Part shown: positions 24,199 through 33,972 of the stretch, in pieces
How the letters are laid out: every line of letters begins with the position of its first letter
Numbering within the stretch: the stretch's first letter is position 1
Assembly (NCBI GenBank): GCA_934675205.1
Contig: CAKUPQ010000001.1
Location: 686,497 to 750,496 of the forward strand
Length of the DNA stretch: 64,000 nt
Direction of reading: 5' to 3'
Origin: an uncultured Flavobacteriaceae bacterium
Lineage (GTDB): Bacteria; Bacteroidota; Bacteroidia; Flavobacteriales; Flavobacteriaceae
The notes under the pieces: generated by a model
The model's input: the letters and a program-made list of their open reading frames with translations, nothing else
Told to the model about the DNA's origin: nothing
Database searches by the model: none
Made by a program: the position numbers and the translations under genes

Positions 24199-24670
24199 AA
24201 TTTCCGTTTTGTTTTCGTTTGTTTTTTTGCTTTTTTCGTGCGGAGAAAAACCTGTTTTTGATTCCTATCAATCGGTTGGAAAATCCTGGCACAGAGATAG
24301 CATTGTGAGTTTTGATTTTGAAATTCAGGATTCGGTTGTTCCGTACAATTTGTTTTTGAATATCAGAGCAAATAACAACTATCCGTTCAGCAATATTTTT
24401 CTGATAGTTTCCCACGAAAGCCCGAGTGAACAGATCAAAGTCGATACGTTGGAATATATAATGGCTTCGCCTGACGGAAAAATGTTAGGCAACGGTTTTT
24501 CGGATATTAAAGAAAGTAAATTGTGGTACAAAGAAAATTACCGTTTTTCCGAAACGGGAAAACATAGCATACGCATCGAACAGGCTTTGCGAAAACGCAA
24601 CGAAGTCGAAGGTCTTGAAAGGTTAGACGGAGTTTTTGATGTCGGATTAAGTATAGAAAAACACAAGTAG
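24182..24670 (+). CDS. gldH: gliding motility lipoprotein GldH
   Basis: 162 residues from MRRILKISVLFSFVFLLFSC; the lipobox cysteine is at about residue 20 (FLLFSCGEKPVFDSYQ). The conserved body includes WHRDSIVSFDFEIQDSVVPY, NLFLNIRANNNYPFSNIFLI and SETGKHSIRIEQALRKR. GldH is required for gliding in Flavobacterium; here it lies within a ricT-gldH-PBP1 operon. It overlaps ricT by 17 bases and the next gene starts 3 bases after its stop. I chose the ATG at 24182 because only this start gives the lipoprotein signal. Confidence 0.93.
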   Translation: MRRILKISVLFSFVFLLFSCGEKPVFDSYQSVGKSWHRDSIVSFDFEIQDSVVPYNLFLNIRANNNYPFSNIFLIVSHESPSEQIKVDTLEYIMASPDGKMLGNGFSDIKESKLWYKENYRFSETGKHSIRIEQALRKRNEVEGLERLDGVFDVGLSIEKHK

Positions 24671-24673
24671 ATT

Positions 24674-26968
24674 ATGGCTCAAAAACAAAAACAGTCCAAT
24701 AATTTCTCAAAATACATCAAATGGTTTTGGGGACTTTTTGCAGGAGGAATTGCTTTTGTAGTTCTTCTTTTCTTGTTGGCTTCGGTAGGAGCTTTCGGAG
24801 AAATGCCTACGTTTGAGGAGTTGGAAAATCCGTCTTCTAATTTAGCGTCTGAGATTATTTCGGCTGACGGAAAAACCATTGGGAAATTATATCTGAACGA
24901 AAACCGAACTCCCATAAAATACGAAGATTTATCACAAGATTTGATTGATGCTTTGGTAGCTACCGAAGACGAACGTTTTTACAAACACTCGGGAATTGAT
25001 GCCAGAGGAACACTTCGAGCTGCTGTTTTTATGGGAAGTCGAGGAGGAGCGAGTACCATTACGCAACAGTTGGCAAAATTGCTTTTTCACGAAGAAGGGT
25101 CAAAGAATATTGTAGAAAGGATGCTTCAAAAAATCAAAGAATGGATTATTGCCGTTCGTTTGGAAAGTCGATATACCAAACAGGAAATCCTCACAATGTA
25201 TCTGAATCAGGTGGATTTTGTGAATAATGCAGTCGGAATCCGTTCGGCTTCGAGGATTTATTTTTCCAAAGAACCGATAAAATTGAACAAAGAAGAAGCA
25301 GCTGTTTTGGTCGGAATGTTAAAAAATCCGTCTTTGTTTAATCCAAGACGTAGGGTAGAATTGGTAACAGACAGACGAAATACGGTTTTAGGGCAAATGG
25401 CTAAAAATGATTTTATTTCCAAAGCAGAAAAAGATTCGTTACAACAATTACCTTTGGAACTAAAGTATTCTCCCGAATCGCATAATGAGGGAATTGCCAC
25501 GTATTTCAGAGAATATTTACGGGAATATATGCGAAATTGGGCAAAAGAAAACCCCAAAGCAGACGGAACAAATTATAACATTTACAGAGACGGACTTAAA
25601 ATTTATACCACAATAGATTCTCGTATGCAGGCCTATGCAGAGGAGGCTGTTTCGGCTCACTTATCGAATTTACAGGAAGAATTTTTCATTCAGTTTAAAG
25701 ACAAAAAAAATGCCCCGTTTGTAAATTTAGATGACGAACAGACCGAACGTATTATGCTTCGTGCGATGAAGGATTCCGAGCGTTGGAGGTTGATGAAAGA
25801 GCAAGGAAAATCAGAAAGCGAAATCAAAAAATCGTTTGAAATTCCGACTGAAATGACCGTTTTTTCTTGGAAAGGAGGAGAAATAGATACGCTTATGACC
25901 CCAATGGATTCTATCCGATATTACAAGCATTTTTTGCGGACAGGAATGATTTCCGTAGAACCTCAAACGGGTTATGTCAAGGCTTGGGTGGGTGGAATCA
26001 ATCACAAATATTTTAAATATGACCACGCAAAACAAGGGGCAAGACAAGTCGGTTCGACTTTCAAGCCGTTTGTGTATGTAACAGCAATGGAACAGTTGCA
26101 CAAATCGCCTTGTGATACGATTATAGACGCTTCATTTACTATCCCAAAAGGGAAATGGGGAGTTTCCCAAGATTGGACACCTAAAAACTCTTCAAATAAT
26201 TTCGTGGGACAAACCACCTTAAACAAAGCTCTGGCAAGTTCAATCAATACGGTTTCTGCCAAACTGATGGATATGGTTGGTCCGAGAGCCGTAGTAGATA
26301 TGACCAAAAGATTAGGAGTAGATGCAGAAATTCCAGAGCAGGTTGCGATTTCGTTAGGTGCAGTTGATATTTCTGTTCACGATATGGTAGCCGCTTACAG
26401 TACGTTTGCCAATATGGGAGTGTATATTATGCCACAAACCGTTCTTCGCATTGAAGACAAAAACGGAAAAATACTGTACGAACATATTCCCGAACCGAAA
26501 GATGTGTTAAGCAAAGATGTTTCCTATGCTGCCATAAAGTTGTTGGAGGGAGTAACCCAATCAGGAAGTGGAGCAAGATTAAAGACAGGAAAATCTAATC
26601 GTGCAGATTATAAACGAGTAACAGGACATCCTTACGGATTTACCAATCCGATAGCAGGAAAAACAGGGACGACACAAAACCAGTCAGACGGTTGGTTTAT
26701 GGGAATGGTTCCGAATCTGGTAACGGGAGTTTGGGTCGGAAACGAAGACCGGGCAGCCCATTTCAGAACAATAACCTACGGACAGGGAGCAACTATGGCT
26801 CTCCCGATTTGGGGAATTTATATGAAGAAATGCTACGAAGACCAAACTCTTGATGTGTCTAAAGGAGAGTTTAAAAAACCCGAAAACCTTGCCCCTTGGG
26901 CTGAATGTAAATCGGTTGTAAACGATTCTTTGATAGACGATTCCGATATTAACGAATTTGGATTTTAA
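24674..26968 (+). CDS. penicillin-binding protein 1A-type bifunctional transglycosylase/transpeptidase
   Basis: 764 residues. One helix near 20-41 (GLFAGGIAFVVLLFLLASVG). The GT51 domain includes VATEDERFYKHSGIDARGTL near 95-114, GASTITQQLAKLLF near 131-144 and LESRYTKQEILTMYLNQVDF. The transpeptidase domain carries the SxxK serine in VGSTFKPFVYVTAM near 457, SSINTVSAKLMD (SxN) near 517 and AGKTGTTQNQSDGWFMG (KTG) near 657. It polymerises and cross-links peptidoglycan. It follows gldH by 3 bases. Confidence 0.95.
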   Translation: MAQKQKQSNNFSKYIKWFWGLFAGGIAFVVLLFLLASVGAFGEMPTFEELENPSSNLASEIISADGKTIGKLYLNENRTPIKYEDLSQDLIDALVATEDERFYKHSGIDARGTLRAAVFMGSRGGASTITQQLAKLLFHEEGSKNIVERMLQKIKEWIIAVRLESRYTKQEILTMYLNQVDFVNNAVGIRSASRIYFSKEPIKLNKEEAAVLVGMLKNPSLFNPRRRVELVTDRRNTVLGQMAKNDFISKAEKDSLQQLPLELKYSPESHNEGIATYFREYLREYMRNWAKENPKADGTNYNIYRDGLKIYTTIDSRMQAYAEEAVSAHLSNLQEEFFIQFKDKKNAPFVNLDDEQTERIMLRAMKDSERWRLMKEQGKSESEIKKSFEIPTEMTVFSWKGGEIDTLMTPMDSIRYYKHFLRTGMISVEPQTGYVKAWVGGINHKYFKYDHAKQGARQVGSTFKPFVYVTAMEQLHKSPCDTIIDASFTIPKGKWGVSQDWTPKNSSNNFVGQTTLNKALASSINTVSAKLMDMVGPRAVVDMTKRLGVDAEIPEQVAISLGAVDISVHDMVAAYSTFANMGVYIMPQTVLRIEDKNGKILYEHIPEPKDVLSKDVSYAAIKLLEGVTQSGSGARLKTGKSNRADYKRVTGHPYGFTNPIAGKTGTTQNQSDGWFMGMVPNLVTGVWVGNEDRAAHFRTITYGQGATMALPIWGIYMKKCYEDQTLDVSKGEFKKPENLAPWAECKSVVNDSLIDDSDINEFGF

Positions 26969-26981
26969 GATTTATAGAATG

Positions 26982-27002
26982 CACCTGTCTGCCGACAGGT
27001 AG
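26982..27002 (+). repeat. dispersed inverted repeat CACCTGTCTGCCGACAGGTA
   Basis: CCTGTC and GACAGG flank TGCC. A near-identical copy is at 42295-42316 (CACCTGTCTGCTGACAGGCA). Both lie just after stop codons in short gaps between genes. Confidence 0.65.
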
Positions 27003-27008
27003 AGATAC

Positions 27009-27074
27009 ATTGATTAAGCAGATTTTTACAGATAAATTATACTAATCATAAAAATCTGTGTCATCTGCGTTCCA
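27009..27074 (+). repeat. low-complexity 'AAATCTGTGTCATCTGCG' type intergenic repeat
   Basis: The mutS leader carries AAGCAGATTTTTACAGATAA and AAAAATCTGTGTCATCTGCG, words I know as a common intergenic repeat in diverse genomes. A relative (AAATTTGTGTAAATCTGTGT) occurs before gpmI near 46492-46515. Confidence 0.45.
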
Positions 27075-27088
27075 TTAAACAATAAAAT

Positions 27089-29668
27089 ATGAAAAAAGAA
27101 ACTCCGTTAATGAAACAATATAACAGCATCAAGGCAAAGTACCCTGATGCTTGTTTGCTTTTCAGAGTAGGGGATTTCTACGAAACTTTCGGAGAAGATG
27201 CTGTTCGAGCGTCTAAAATTCTCGGAATAACCCTTACCAAAAGAGGAAATGGAAGTGAATCCGAAACGGCTTTAGCAGGATTTCCGCATCATTCTTTGAA
27301 TACCTATTTGCCGAAATTGGTAAAAGCAGGACTTCGGGTTGCGATTTGCGACCAGCTCGAAGACCCGAAAATGACCAAAACCATCGTAAAACGTGGAGTT
27401 ACCGAACTCGTTACTCCCGGAGTAGCAATGAATGACGAAGTGTTGAGTGCCAAAACAAATAACTTTTTGGCATCGGTTTATTTCGGAAAAATAAGCATTG
27501 GAATTTCGTTTTTAGATGTTTCGACAGGAGAATTTCTGACTTCTGAAGGGAATCGGGATTATATTGATAAATTACTTCAGAACTTTAGTCCGAGTGAGGT
27601 TTTGGTTGCCAAACATTTTAAAAATCAGTTTAAAGAATCATTCGGAGAAAATTACAATACCTTTTATTTAGAAGATTGGATTTACAAATCCGATTACGCT
27701 TTTGAGAGTTTAACGAATCATTTTCAGACCAACTCCCTAAAAGGTTTTGGAGTAGAAGATTTGCAAAACGGAATTATCGCTTCGGGAGCGATTCTGTATT
27801 ATTTGTCCGAAACACAACACAATAAAATTTCACATATAACCTCCATTGCAAGAATTGTCGAAGATGCGTATGTTTGGTTAGACCGATTTACGATTCGCAA
27901 TTTAGAGTTGTATTCCAGTCCGAATCTGAATGCGGTTACGCTTTTGGACGTGATTGACAAAACGATTTCTCCAATGGGAGGACGACTTTTAAGACGTTGG
28001 TTGGCTTTTCCGCTAAAGGATAAAATAAAAATCGAAGAACGTCTTGATGTAGTGGATTACTTAAAATCAAATCAGGAAGTTCTGCAATCTATTCAATATC
28101 AGATTAAACAAATTTCGGATTTGGAACGTTTGATTTCAAAAATCGCAACCGGAAAGGCTTCCCCGAAAGAAGTTGTAATTTTAAAAGATTCGCTTAAAGC
28201 AATTCAACCTATCAAAAAAACAGCTTCAGAAAGTTCGGATAAATCCTTACAAAAAATCGGAAAAAACCTTGATGATTGCCAGCTTGTTATCCAAAAAATT
28301 TCTGAAACCTTAAATGAAGAAGCTCCTGTTTCGATAAACAAAGGAAATGCCATTGCAAGTGGAGTGAACTCTCAACTGGACGAGCTTCGCAATATTTCCA
28401 ATTCAGGAAAAGGATACCTCGAAAATTTAGAAAAAAGAGAGTCCGAAAATACGGGGATTCCGTCTTTGAAAGTGGCTTTTAACAATGTTTTCGGCTATTA
28501 TATTGAAGTCAGAAATACGCATAAAGACAAAGTTCCGAGTGAGTGGATTCGTAAGCAAACTTTGGTTAATGCAGAACGCTATATTACGGAAGAACTCAAA
28601 GAATACGAAGCTAAAATTTTGGGTGCGGAAGAGAAAATTGCTCAACTTGAATCCGAGATTTTTGAAAAGCTGATTATGTGGCTTTCGGGCTATATCAAAC
28701 CGATTCAGACCAATGCAAATCTGATTGCACAACTCGATTGCTTGTCCGGATTTGCAACCTTGGCTATCGAAAATAAGTATTCAAAACCCGAAATTTCAGA
28801 AGATTTTTCGTTGGAAATAAAAGGAGGAAGGCACCCTGTTATCGAAAAACGACTTCCAATCGGAACACCGTATATTGCTAATGATTTGTATTTGGACAGA
28901 CATTCGCAACAAATCATTATGATTACAGGTCCGAATATGTCCGGAAAATCAGCTATTTTGAGGCAAACAGCACTGATTGTTTTGTTGGCTCAAATCGGGA
29001 GCTTTGTACCTGCAGATTCCCTGAAATCGGGAATTGTAGATAAGATTTTTACAAGGGTTGGAGCTTCGGATAACATCTCGATGGGAGAATCTACTTTTAT
29101 GGTCGAAATGAACGAAACCGCTTCGATTCTGAACAATTTATCCGAAAGAAGTTTGATTTTGCTGGACGAAATCGGGAGAGGAACAAGTACGTATGACGGA
29201 GTTTCGATTGCGTGGGCTATTGCAGAATATTTACATCAACACCCGACTCAATCCAAAACGCTTTTTGCAACGCATTATCACGAGCTGAATCAGATGACCG
29301 AAATTTGCGAACGTATCAAAAACTTCAATGTTTCGGTCAAAGAAACCAAAGATTCGGTTTTGTTTTTACGGAAATTACAAGAGGGAGGTTCGGCTCACAG
29401 CTTCGGAATTCACGTAGCCAAAATGGCGGGAATGCCTCAAACCGTAGTTCAGAAAGCACAGAAAATGCTCAAACAATTAGAAAAAGACCATTCATCCGAA
29501 AAGATAAGTCCGACAAAAGATGATTTACAACTTTCGTTTTTTAACCTTGACGACCCAATTTTAGAAGATATAAAATCCGAAATCCTAAATTTGGATATCA
29601 ATACTTTAACTCCTGTTGAAGCTCTGATGAAACTCAACAATATTAAGGGAATGTTGGGGAAAAAGTAG
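27089..29668 (+). CDS. mutS: DNA mismatch repair protein MutS
   Basis: 859 residues. The mismatch-recognition motif [14 protein letters not shown] (Phe-x-Glu) is near 24-37. The ATPase domain has Walker [14 protein letters not shown] at about 612, the SFMVE-like [15 protein letters not shown] and Walker [17 protein letters not shown]. MutS binds mismatches and recruits MutL; only MutS is here. The length and motif order are standard. Confidence 0.97.
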   Translation: MKKETPLMKQYNSIKAKYPDACLLFRVGDFYETFGEDAVRASKILGITLTKRGNGSESETALAGFPHHSLNTYLPKLVKAGLRVAICDQLEDPKMTKTIVKRGVTELVTPGVAMNDEVLSAKTNNFLASVYFGKISIGISFLDVSTGEFLTSEGNRDYIDKLLQNFSPSEVLVAKHFKNQFKESFGENYNTFYLEDWIYKSDYAFESLTNHFQTNSLKGFGVEDLQNGIIASGAILYYLSETQHNKISHITSIARIVEDAYVWLDRFTIRNLELYSSPNLNAVTLLDVIDKTISPMGGRLLRRWLAFPLKDKIKIEERLDVVDYLKSNQEVLQSIQYQIKQISDLERLISKIATGKASPKEVVILKDSLKAIQPIKKTASESSDKSLQKIGKNLDDCQLVIQKISETLNEEAPVSINKGNAIASGVNSQLDELRNISNSGKGYLENLEKRESENTGIPSLKVAFNNVFGYYIEVRNTHKDKVPSEWIRKQTLVNAERYITEELKEYEAKILGAEEKIAQLESEIFEKLIMWLSGYIKPIQTNANLIAQLDCLSGFATLAIENKYSKPEISEDFSLEIKGGRHPVIEKRLPIGTPYIANDLYLDRHSQQIIMITGPNMSGKSAILRQTALIVLLAQIGSFVPADSLKSGIVDKIFTRVGASDNISMGESTFMVEMNETASILNNLSERSLILLDEIGRGTSTYDGVSIAWAIAEYLHQHPTQSKTLFATHYHELNQMTEICERIKNFNVSVKETKDSVLFLRKLQEGGSAHSFGIHVAKMAGMPQTVVQKAQKMLKQLEKDHSSEKISPTKDDLQLSFFNLDDPILEDIKSEILNLDINTLTPVEALMKLNNIKGMLGKK

Positions 29669-29689
29669 AGTTTTTCGATTAAACAGTTT

Positions 29690-30064
29690 CTAAAGCAATT
29701 CCGTAAAATACGGAACATAAATTATCAGCCCTGTTACAAGAGCCGAAAGAACCACAAAAGTTACCGCTCCTGCAGAAATATCTTTGATAAAACCAATTTT
29801 TTCGTGGTAATCAGGATGTATAAAATCGGCTGTTTTTTCAACAGCTGTATTCAATCCTTCAACAGCCAAAACCATTCCGATAGCAAGGGTTTGCAGTATC
29901 CACTCCATTTTAGAAATATCAAAAACAAAGCCTAAAATAGTAACCAAAATCCCACAAAAAACCTGAACCATAATGCTGTGTTCGGTTGTGATGAGTTTGT
30001 AAGCTCCCAAAAGAGCATATTTAAAACTTTTGAGTCTTCCGATAAAAAATGAGTTGTGTTTCAT
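29690..30064 (-). CDS. diacylglycerol kinase family protein (DgkA/undecaprenol kinase-like)
   Basis: 124 residues with three membrane helices. The family core VLAVEGLNTAVEKTADFIHP near 66-85, followed by DYHEKIGFIKDISAGAV, matches DgkA (ExxNxAxE... and KDxxxAAV-like motif). It probably phosphorylates a lipid, diacylglycerol or undecaprenol. The ATG overlaps the last base of the tpx stop, so the two are translationally linked on the minus strand. Confidence 0.88.
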   Translation of the reverse strand: MKHNSFFIGRLKSFKYALLGAYKLITTEHSIMVQVFCGILVTILGFVFDISKMEWILQTLAIGMVLAVEGLNTAVEKTADFIHPDYHEKIGFIKDISAGAVTFVVLSALVTGLIIYVPYFTELL

Positions 30065-30564
30065 TATTTAAGCACTTCCAAAACTTTTTGATAATTTGGT
30101 TCGTCTGCAATTTCGCTTATCTGTTCCGTGTAAATTACTTTTCCGTTTTCATCAACCACAACAATTGCTCTGGAATGTAATCCTTTTAAAGCTCCGTCTG
30201 TAATGGTCAATCCGTAATCCTGTCCGAATTTTCCGTTTTCAAAATCAGAAAGTGAAATCACATTTTCGATTCCCTCTGCTCCGCAAAAACGAGCTTGTGC
30301 AAAAGGTAAATCTTTTGAAATACACAAAACTTTGGTGTTTTTTAAATCCGAAGCATTTTTATTGAATGTCCTTACAGATGTTGCACAAGTCGGAGTATCA
30401 ATACTTGGAAAAATATTTAAAACTAACCGACTTCCTTTAAAATCCCCTAAAGAAACTCTTGACAAATCTGTTTTTGCCAATTCAAAATCAAATGCTTGAG
30501 AACCTATTTCGGGTAAATTTCCTGTTGTATGAACAGGATTTCCTTTTAATGTTATTGTTGCCAT
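30064..30564 (-). CDS. tpx: thiol peroxidase Tpx
   Basis: 166 residues of the atypical 2-Cys peroxiredoxin family. Peroxidatic Cys60 in SIDTPTCATSVRTF and resolving Cys94 in FAQARFCGAEGIENVISLSD are both present at the family spacing. It reduces peroxides using thioredoxin. It is divergently arranged with lgt across 130 bases, where I see no full promoter on either strand. Confidence 0.95.
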   Translation of the reverse strand: MATITLKGNPVHTTGNLPEIGSQAFDFELAKTDLSRVSLGDFKGSRLVLNIFPSIDTPTCATSVRTFNKNASDLKNTKVLCISKDLPFAQARFCGAEGIENVISLSDFENGKFGQDYGLTITDGALKGLHSRAIVVVDENGKVIYTEQISEIADEPNYQKVLEVLK

Positions 30565-30694
30565 ATCTATTTTGTTTAAAGATTAAAAAATTCAAGGTTT
30601 AAAGTTACACCTTTTTTACGAAAGGGTAAAAATTTCCTCAAAAGATATTTAAAACCAAAGCAAATTTTTACCTTTACCTTTTTAAAACACAGTT

Positions 30695-31621
30695 ATGATA
30701 CACGCTTTGAATATGGTTTGGAATCCGTCCGAGGGGATAGATTTAGGGTTTTTTACGATACGATTTTATGCTGTAATGTGGATTTTGGCATTCGCATTAG
30801 GATATTATGTAATGAAAAAAATCTACATTCGTGAAAACGAATCAATGGAAAATTTAGATTCGCTTTTCTTTTACACATTTATTGCTACAATTTTTGGTGC
30901 AAGATTAGGACACGTAATTTTCTACCAACCCGAACTGTTCAAAGAAGATTTTTTAAGTGTTTTTCTTCCGATACGAACCAATCCGAGTTTTGAATTTACA
31001 GGTTTTGCGGGATTGGCTTCTCACGGAGCCGCTATCGGAATCATTATTGCAATGATTTATTACAGCCGAAAAGTCATCAAAAAACCGATTCTTTGGGTGT
31101 TGGACAGAGTGGTAATTCCCATTTCGTTAGGAGCAATTTTTGTTCGTTTCGGAAATTTTATGAACTCGGAAATTCTCGGAAAAGCTACTGATTCGTCAAT
31201 AGGGATAAAGTTCGTTCAGGACGAATACAACAAATACGAAATAACAAGGTTAACGGGAATTGAAAACTACAAAGAGGCTTACAAAGAGGTAATCGTAAAC
31301 CCTGAATTTGCTCCTCTTATCGAAAATATTACTCCCAAACATCCAACCCAGCTTTATGAGGCTTTCGGTTATGTGATTGTTTTTTCGATACTGCTCTTTT
31401 TGTATTGGAAAACCAATGCACGATTAAAGCAAGGATTTTTGTTCGGAATGTTTTTGGTTTTGCTTTGGTCGGTTCGTTTTTTTGCCGAATTCATCAAAGA
31501 AAGTCAGGGAGGTTTTGAGGGTGCAAATCCGATTCTTTCCACAGGGCAATGGTTGAGTATTCCGTTTATTCTTATAGGTGTTTATCTGATTTACAGGAGT
31601 AGAAATGCTGTTGTTGCTTAA
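30695..31621 (+). CDS. lgt: prolipoprotein diacylglyceryl transferase Lgt
   Basis: 308 residues, seven predicted membrane helices. Family motifs: GARLGHVIFYQPELF near 70-84, the Lgt signature region IFVRFGNFMNSEILGKATDS near 148-167 and HPTQLYEAFGYVIVF near 214-228. It transfers the diacylglyceryl group to lipobox cysteines, the first lipoprotein step; gldH and the OmpA-like protein here are likely substrates. The stop is 13 bases before the second structured leader element. Confidence 0.95.
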   Translation: MIHALNMVWNPSEGIDLGFFTIRFYAVMWILAFALGYYVMKKIYIRENESMENLDSLFFYTFIATIFGARLGHVIFYQPELFKEDFLSVFLPIRTNPSFEFTGFAGLASHGAAIGIIIAMIYYSRKVIKKPILWVLDRVVIPISLGAIFVRFGNFMNSEILGKATDSSIGIKFVQDEYNKYEITRLTGIENYKEAYKEVIVNPEFAPLIENITPKHPTQLYEAFGYVIVFSILLFLYWKTNARLKQGFLFGMFLVLLWSVRFFAEFIKESQGGFEGANPILSTGQWLSIPFILIGVYLIYRSRNAVVA

Positions 31622-31634
31622 AAAAGTTTCTTAT

Positions 31635-31771
31635 GAAATGAGCCGTAACAATAAAGTCGATACCAATCGAAACCGAAGGTTAAACGACTCCATAAAAAAT
31701 AAAAAATGGAGTTAAATGTTGAGTGGCTCATTGCATCTGACCGCTAAAAATCAATGAAAAAAGAACAGATG
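31635..31771 (+). promoter_or_regulatory. structured leader element, copy 2, upstream of meaB
   Basis: AATGAGCC (31637-31644) pairs perfectly with GGCTCATT (31725-31732). Inside are hairpins CGAT-ACCA-ATCG, AACC-GAA-GGTT and ACTCCAT/ATGGAGT, plus AGTCG/CGACT, which overlaps the last and is therefore an alternative fold. CATCTG (31734-31739) is exactly complementary to CAGATG (31766-31771), which contains a meaB start codon, across a 26-base loop. The GCATCTGACCGCTAAAA block and the sequence up to GATGAAAC match copy 1 at 1985-2080. No cobalamin-riboswitch B12 box is visible, although meaB is cobalamin-linked. Confidence 0.6.
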
Positions 31772-32851
31772 AAACGGACAAACAAAAAATCTGCATTAAG
31801 TGAAGTTGACGGAATTTCGGATATTGAAATTGTCAGCAAATCTTCTGTGGAGCGAGTGAATCGTTTCAGGCAAAAGCAACCTACTCCAAAAGAGCTTATC
31901 AGCTCGATTATCAAAGGAGATAAAATTGCTTTGAGTCGGGCTATTACCCTTGTCGAAAGCACCAATCCCGAACATTCCGAAAAAGCAACCGAAGTGATAA
32001 ATGGTTGTTTGCCTTATGCGAATAAATCTATCCGAATCGGAATTACCGGAGTTCCGGGAGTCGGGAAAAGTACGTTTATTGAGGCTTTCGGAAAACATCT
32101 GACCTCAATCGGAAAAAAAGTGGCTGTTTTGGCTATTGACCCGAGCAGTACGATTTCGCACGGAAGTATTTTGGGAGATAAAACCCGAATGGAAGAGCTT
32201 GTAAAAGATGAAAATGCGTATATCAGACCCTCTGCATCGGGAGAGACTTTGGGTGGGGTAGCAAGGAAAACGAGGGAATCCATTATTCTGTGTGAGGCTT
32301 GTGGTTTTGATGTGGTTATTATCGAAACCGTTGGAGTCGGACAAAGTGAAACGGCTGTTCACTCAATGGTCGATTTCTTTTTACTGTTGAAAATTTCGGG
32401 AGCAGGAGATGAATTGCAAGGAATCAAAAGGGGAATTATGGAAATGGCAGATGCCATTGTCATCAACAAAGCAGACGGAGATAATATCAAAAAAGCTAAA
32501 TCAGCCAAAGTAGAGTTTAATCGGGCTTTGCATTTGTTCCCTCCCAAAAAATCGGGCTGGAATCCGAAAGTAACCACTTGTAGCAGTTATACCAAAGACG
32601 GAATTCCTGAAGTTTGGGATATTATCAATAACTATTTTATTTTAACTCAAGAAAACGGATATTTCCAAAACAAACGAAAACAGCAAAATCAATATTGGTT
32701 TCTAGAAACCATCGAATCGCAACTCAAAATGTGGTTTTATCAAAATGAAAAGATAAAAAACACTCTTGAAGATTTCAAAAAACAGGTCGAATCAAACGAA
32801 ATTTCGCCTTTTACGGCAGCACAAGAACTACTTAAACTATTTAAAATCTGA
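31769..32851 (+). CDS. meaB: methylmalonyl-CoA mutase-associated GTPase MeaB
   Basis: About 360 residues. G1/Walker A GVPGVGKSTFIEAFGKHL is near residue 97, followed by AVLAIDPSSTISHGSILGDK, the ETVGVGQSE switch region and the base-specificity motif VINKADGDN near 230. MeaB/ArgK GTPases protect and reload adenosylcobalamin-dependent methylmalonyl-CoA mutase; the mutase genes are not in the window. Two ATGs are possible, 31754 and 31769. I prefer 31769 because it is the one aligned with the start codon in the homologous leader element at 2078. The 31754 codon would fall in the loop. Confidence 0.9.
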   Translation: MKRTNKKSALSEVDGISDIEIVSKSSVERVNRFRQKQPTPKELISSIIKGDKIALSRAITLVESTNPEHSEKATEVINGCLPYANKSIRIGITGVPGVGKSTFIEAFGKHLTSIGKKVAVLAIDPSSTISHGSILGDKTRMEELVKDENAYIRPSASGETLGGVARKTRESIILCEACGFDVVIIETVGVGQSETAVHSMVDFFLLLKISGAGDELQGIKRGIMEMADAIVINKADGDNIKKAKSAKVEFNRALHLFPPKKSGWNPKVTTCSSYTKDGIPEVWDIINNYFILTQENGYFQNKRKQQNQYWFLETIESQLKMWFYQNEKIKNTLEDFKKQVESNEISPFTAAQELLKLFKI

Positions 32852-32875
32852 CAACAAAACGATTGGACGTAGTCG

Positions 32876-32908
32876 AACTTTAAACCTTAAACTTTGAACT
32901 TTAAACAA
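32876..32908 (+). repeat. AACTTTAAAC-type low-complexity repeat holding the GT2 start
   Basis: The gap after meaB contains AACTTTAAACCTTAAACTTT, then GAACTTTAAAC. Similar words occur at 42364-42392 and, on the minus strand, at 58484-58507. The TTG used as start of the next gene (32894) is part of this repeat. Confidence 0.5.
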
Positions 32909-33901
32909 AAAAAATTAGCAGTTGTAATTCTGAATTGGAACGGAAAAACTTTGTTAGAAAAGTTTTTGCCCTCAGTTATCCGGTATTCAGATTCAGCTAA
33001 AATTTATGTAGCAGATAACGCATCGACTGATGATTCAGTTTGGTTTTTGAAAGAGAATTATCCGAATGTGGGAATCATCAGAAATTCGGAAAATTTCGGT
33101 TATGCAAAAGGGTATAACGAAGCTCTGAAACAGGTTAGTGAGTCCTATTTGGTTTTGTTGAATTCTGATGTAGAAGTAACCGAAAACTGGCTCAATCCGA
33201 TGCTTGAAATTTTTGAAAATGAGCCTCAAACAGTTGCTCTTCAACCGAAAATATTAGACTACAAAAACAAGGAATACTTTGAATATGCAGGTGCTGCGGG
33301 AGGTTTTATCGACAAATATGCTTTTCCGTTTTGCAGAGGAAGAATTTTTTCGACAGTCGAAAAAGACGAAAACCAATACCACAAAGTAAGCGAAATATTT
33401 TGGGCTTCGGGAGCTTGTTTGTTTATCCGAAAAGAAACTTTTGACAGATTCGGAGGTTTTGACGAAGATTTTTTTGCACATCAGGAAGAAATCGATTTGT
33501 GCTGGAGGATTCAAAACGAGAATCTGAACATAAAATACGTTCCTAATGCTGTGGTTTTTCACGTAGGAGGAGCAACCCTCAAAGAAAATTCCCCACAAAA
33601 AACCTTTTTGAATTTCAGAAATTCACTTTATACCTTGCTCAAAAACCACCCGAAAAAAGACTTGTTTTCAACTCTTTTCATTCGTTTATCTCTGGACGGA
33701 ATCGCAGGAATTCATTTCCTGTTACAAGGGAAACCCAAGCACACTTGGGCTGTTTTAAAGTCGCATTTTTCGTTTTATACAGCCTTGCAAAAAAACCTCA
33801 AAAAACGAAGTTTTAATCAAAAAAATAATTATTACTACACAAATAGCATAGTTTTTGATTACTTTGTCAAGAAGAAAGCACATTTTTCTAACATTAAATA
33901 A
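32894..33901 (+). CDS. glycosyltransferase family 2 (rhamnosyltransferase-like)
   Basis: 335 residues. GT2 motifs: LAVVILNWNGKTLLEKFLPS, IYVADNASTDDSVWFLKENY, the YLVLLNSDVEVTENWLNPML metal-binding region (about 84-103), and FDEDFFAHQEEIDLCWRIQN near 190-209. It probably adds a deoxyhexose or similar sugar to a surface glycan. No ATG is available: the frame is closed by TAA at 32888-32890, and the first possible start is TTG at 32894 within a low-complexity repeat. Confidence 0.85.
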   Translation: MNFKQKKLAVVILNWNGKTLLEKFLPSVIRYSDSAKIYVADNASTDDSVWFLKENYPNVGIIRNSENFGYAKGYNEALKQVSESYLVLLNSDVEVTENWLNPMLEIFENEPQTVALQPKILDYKNKEYFEYAGAAGGFIDKYAFPFCRGRIFSTVEKDENQYHKVSEIFWASGACLFIRKETFDRFGGFDEDFFAHQEEIDLCWRIQNENLNIKYVPNAVVFHVGGATLKENSPQKTFLNFRNSLYTLLKNHPKKDLFSTLFIRLSLDGIAGIHFLLQGKPKHTWAVLKSHFSFYTALQKNLKKRSFNQKNNYYYTNSIVFDYFVKKKAHFSNIK

Positions 33902-33934
33902 CAAGTTATTAAGAAATTTGGTGTTTTTAATTTA

Positions 33935-33942
33935 TACATTTG
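33935..33942 (+). promoter_or_regulatory. -7 element TACATTTG for the OmpA-family gene
   Basis: TACATTTG fits TAnnTTTG, 30 bases before the ATG at 33973. The nearest TTTG (33917-33920) is only 14 bases upstream, so the -33 assignment is weak. Confidence 0.5.
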
Positions 33943-33972
33943 CAAAAAAATAGACTCAAACAAAATTATCTT

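Noticed and set aside
31635-31771. Cobalamin riboswitch upstream of meaB
   Set aside because: I looked for the B12-box and conserved core bases but found none, and the same element occurs before an unrelated gene at 1985-2080.
31754-31771. meaB starting at ATG 31754
   Set aside because: Possible, but the homologous element at 2078 places the start at the second ATG (31769); the first falls in the loop region and adds only five residues.
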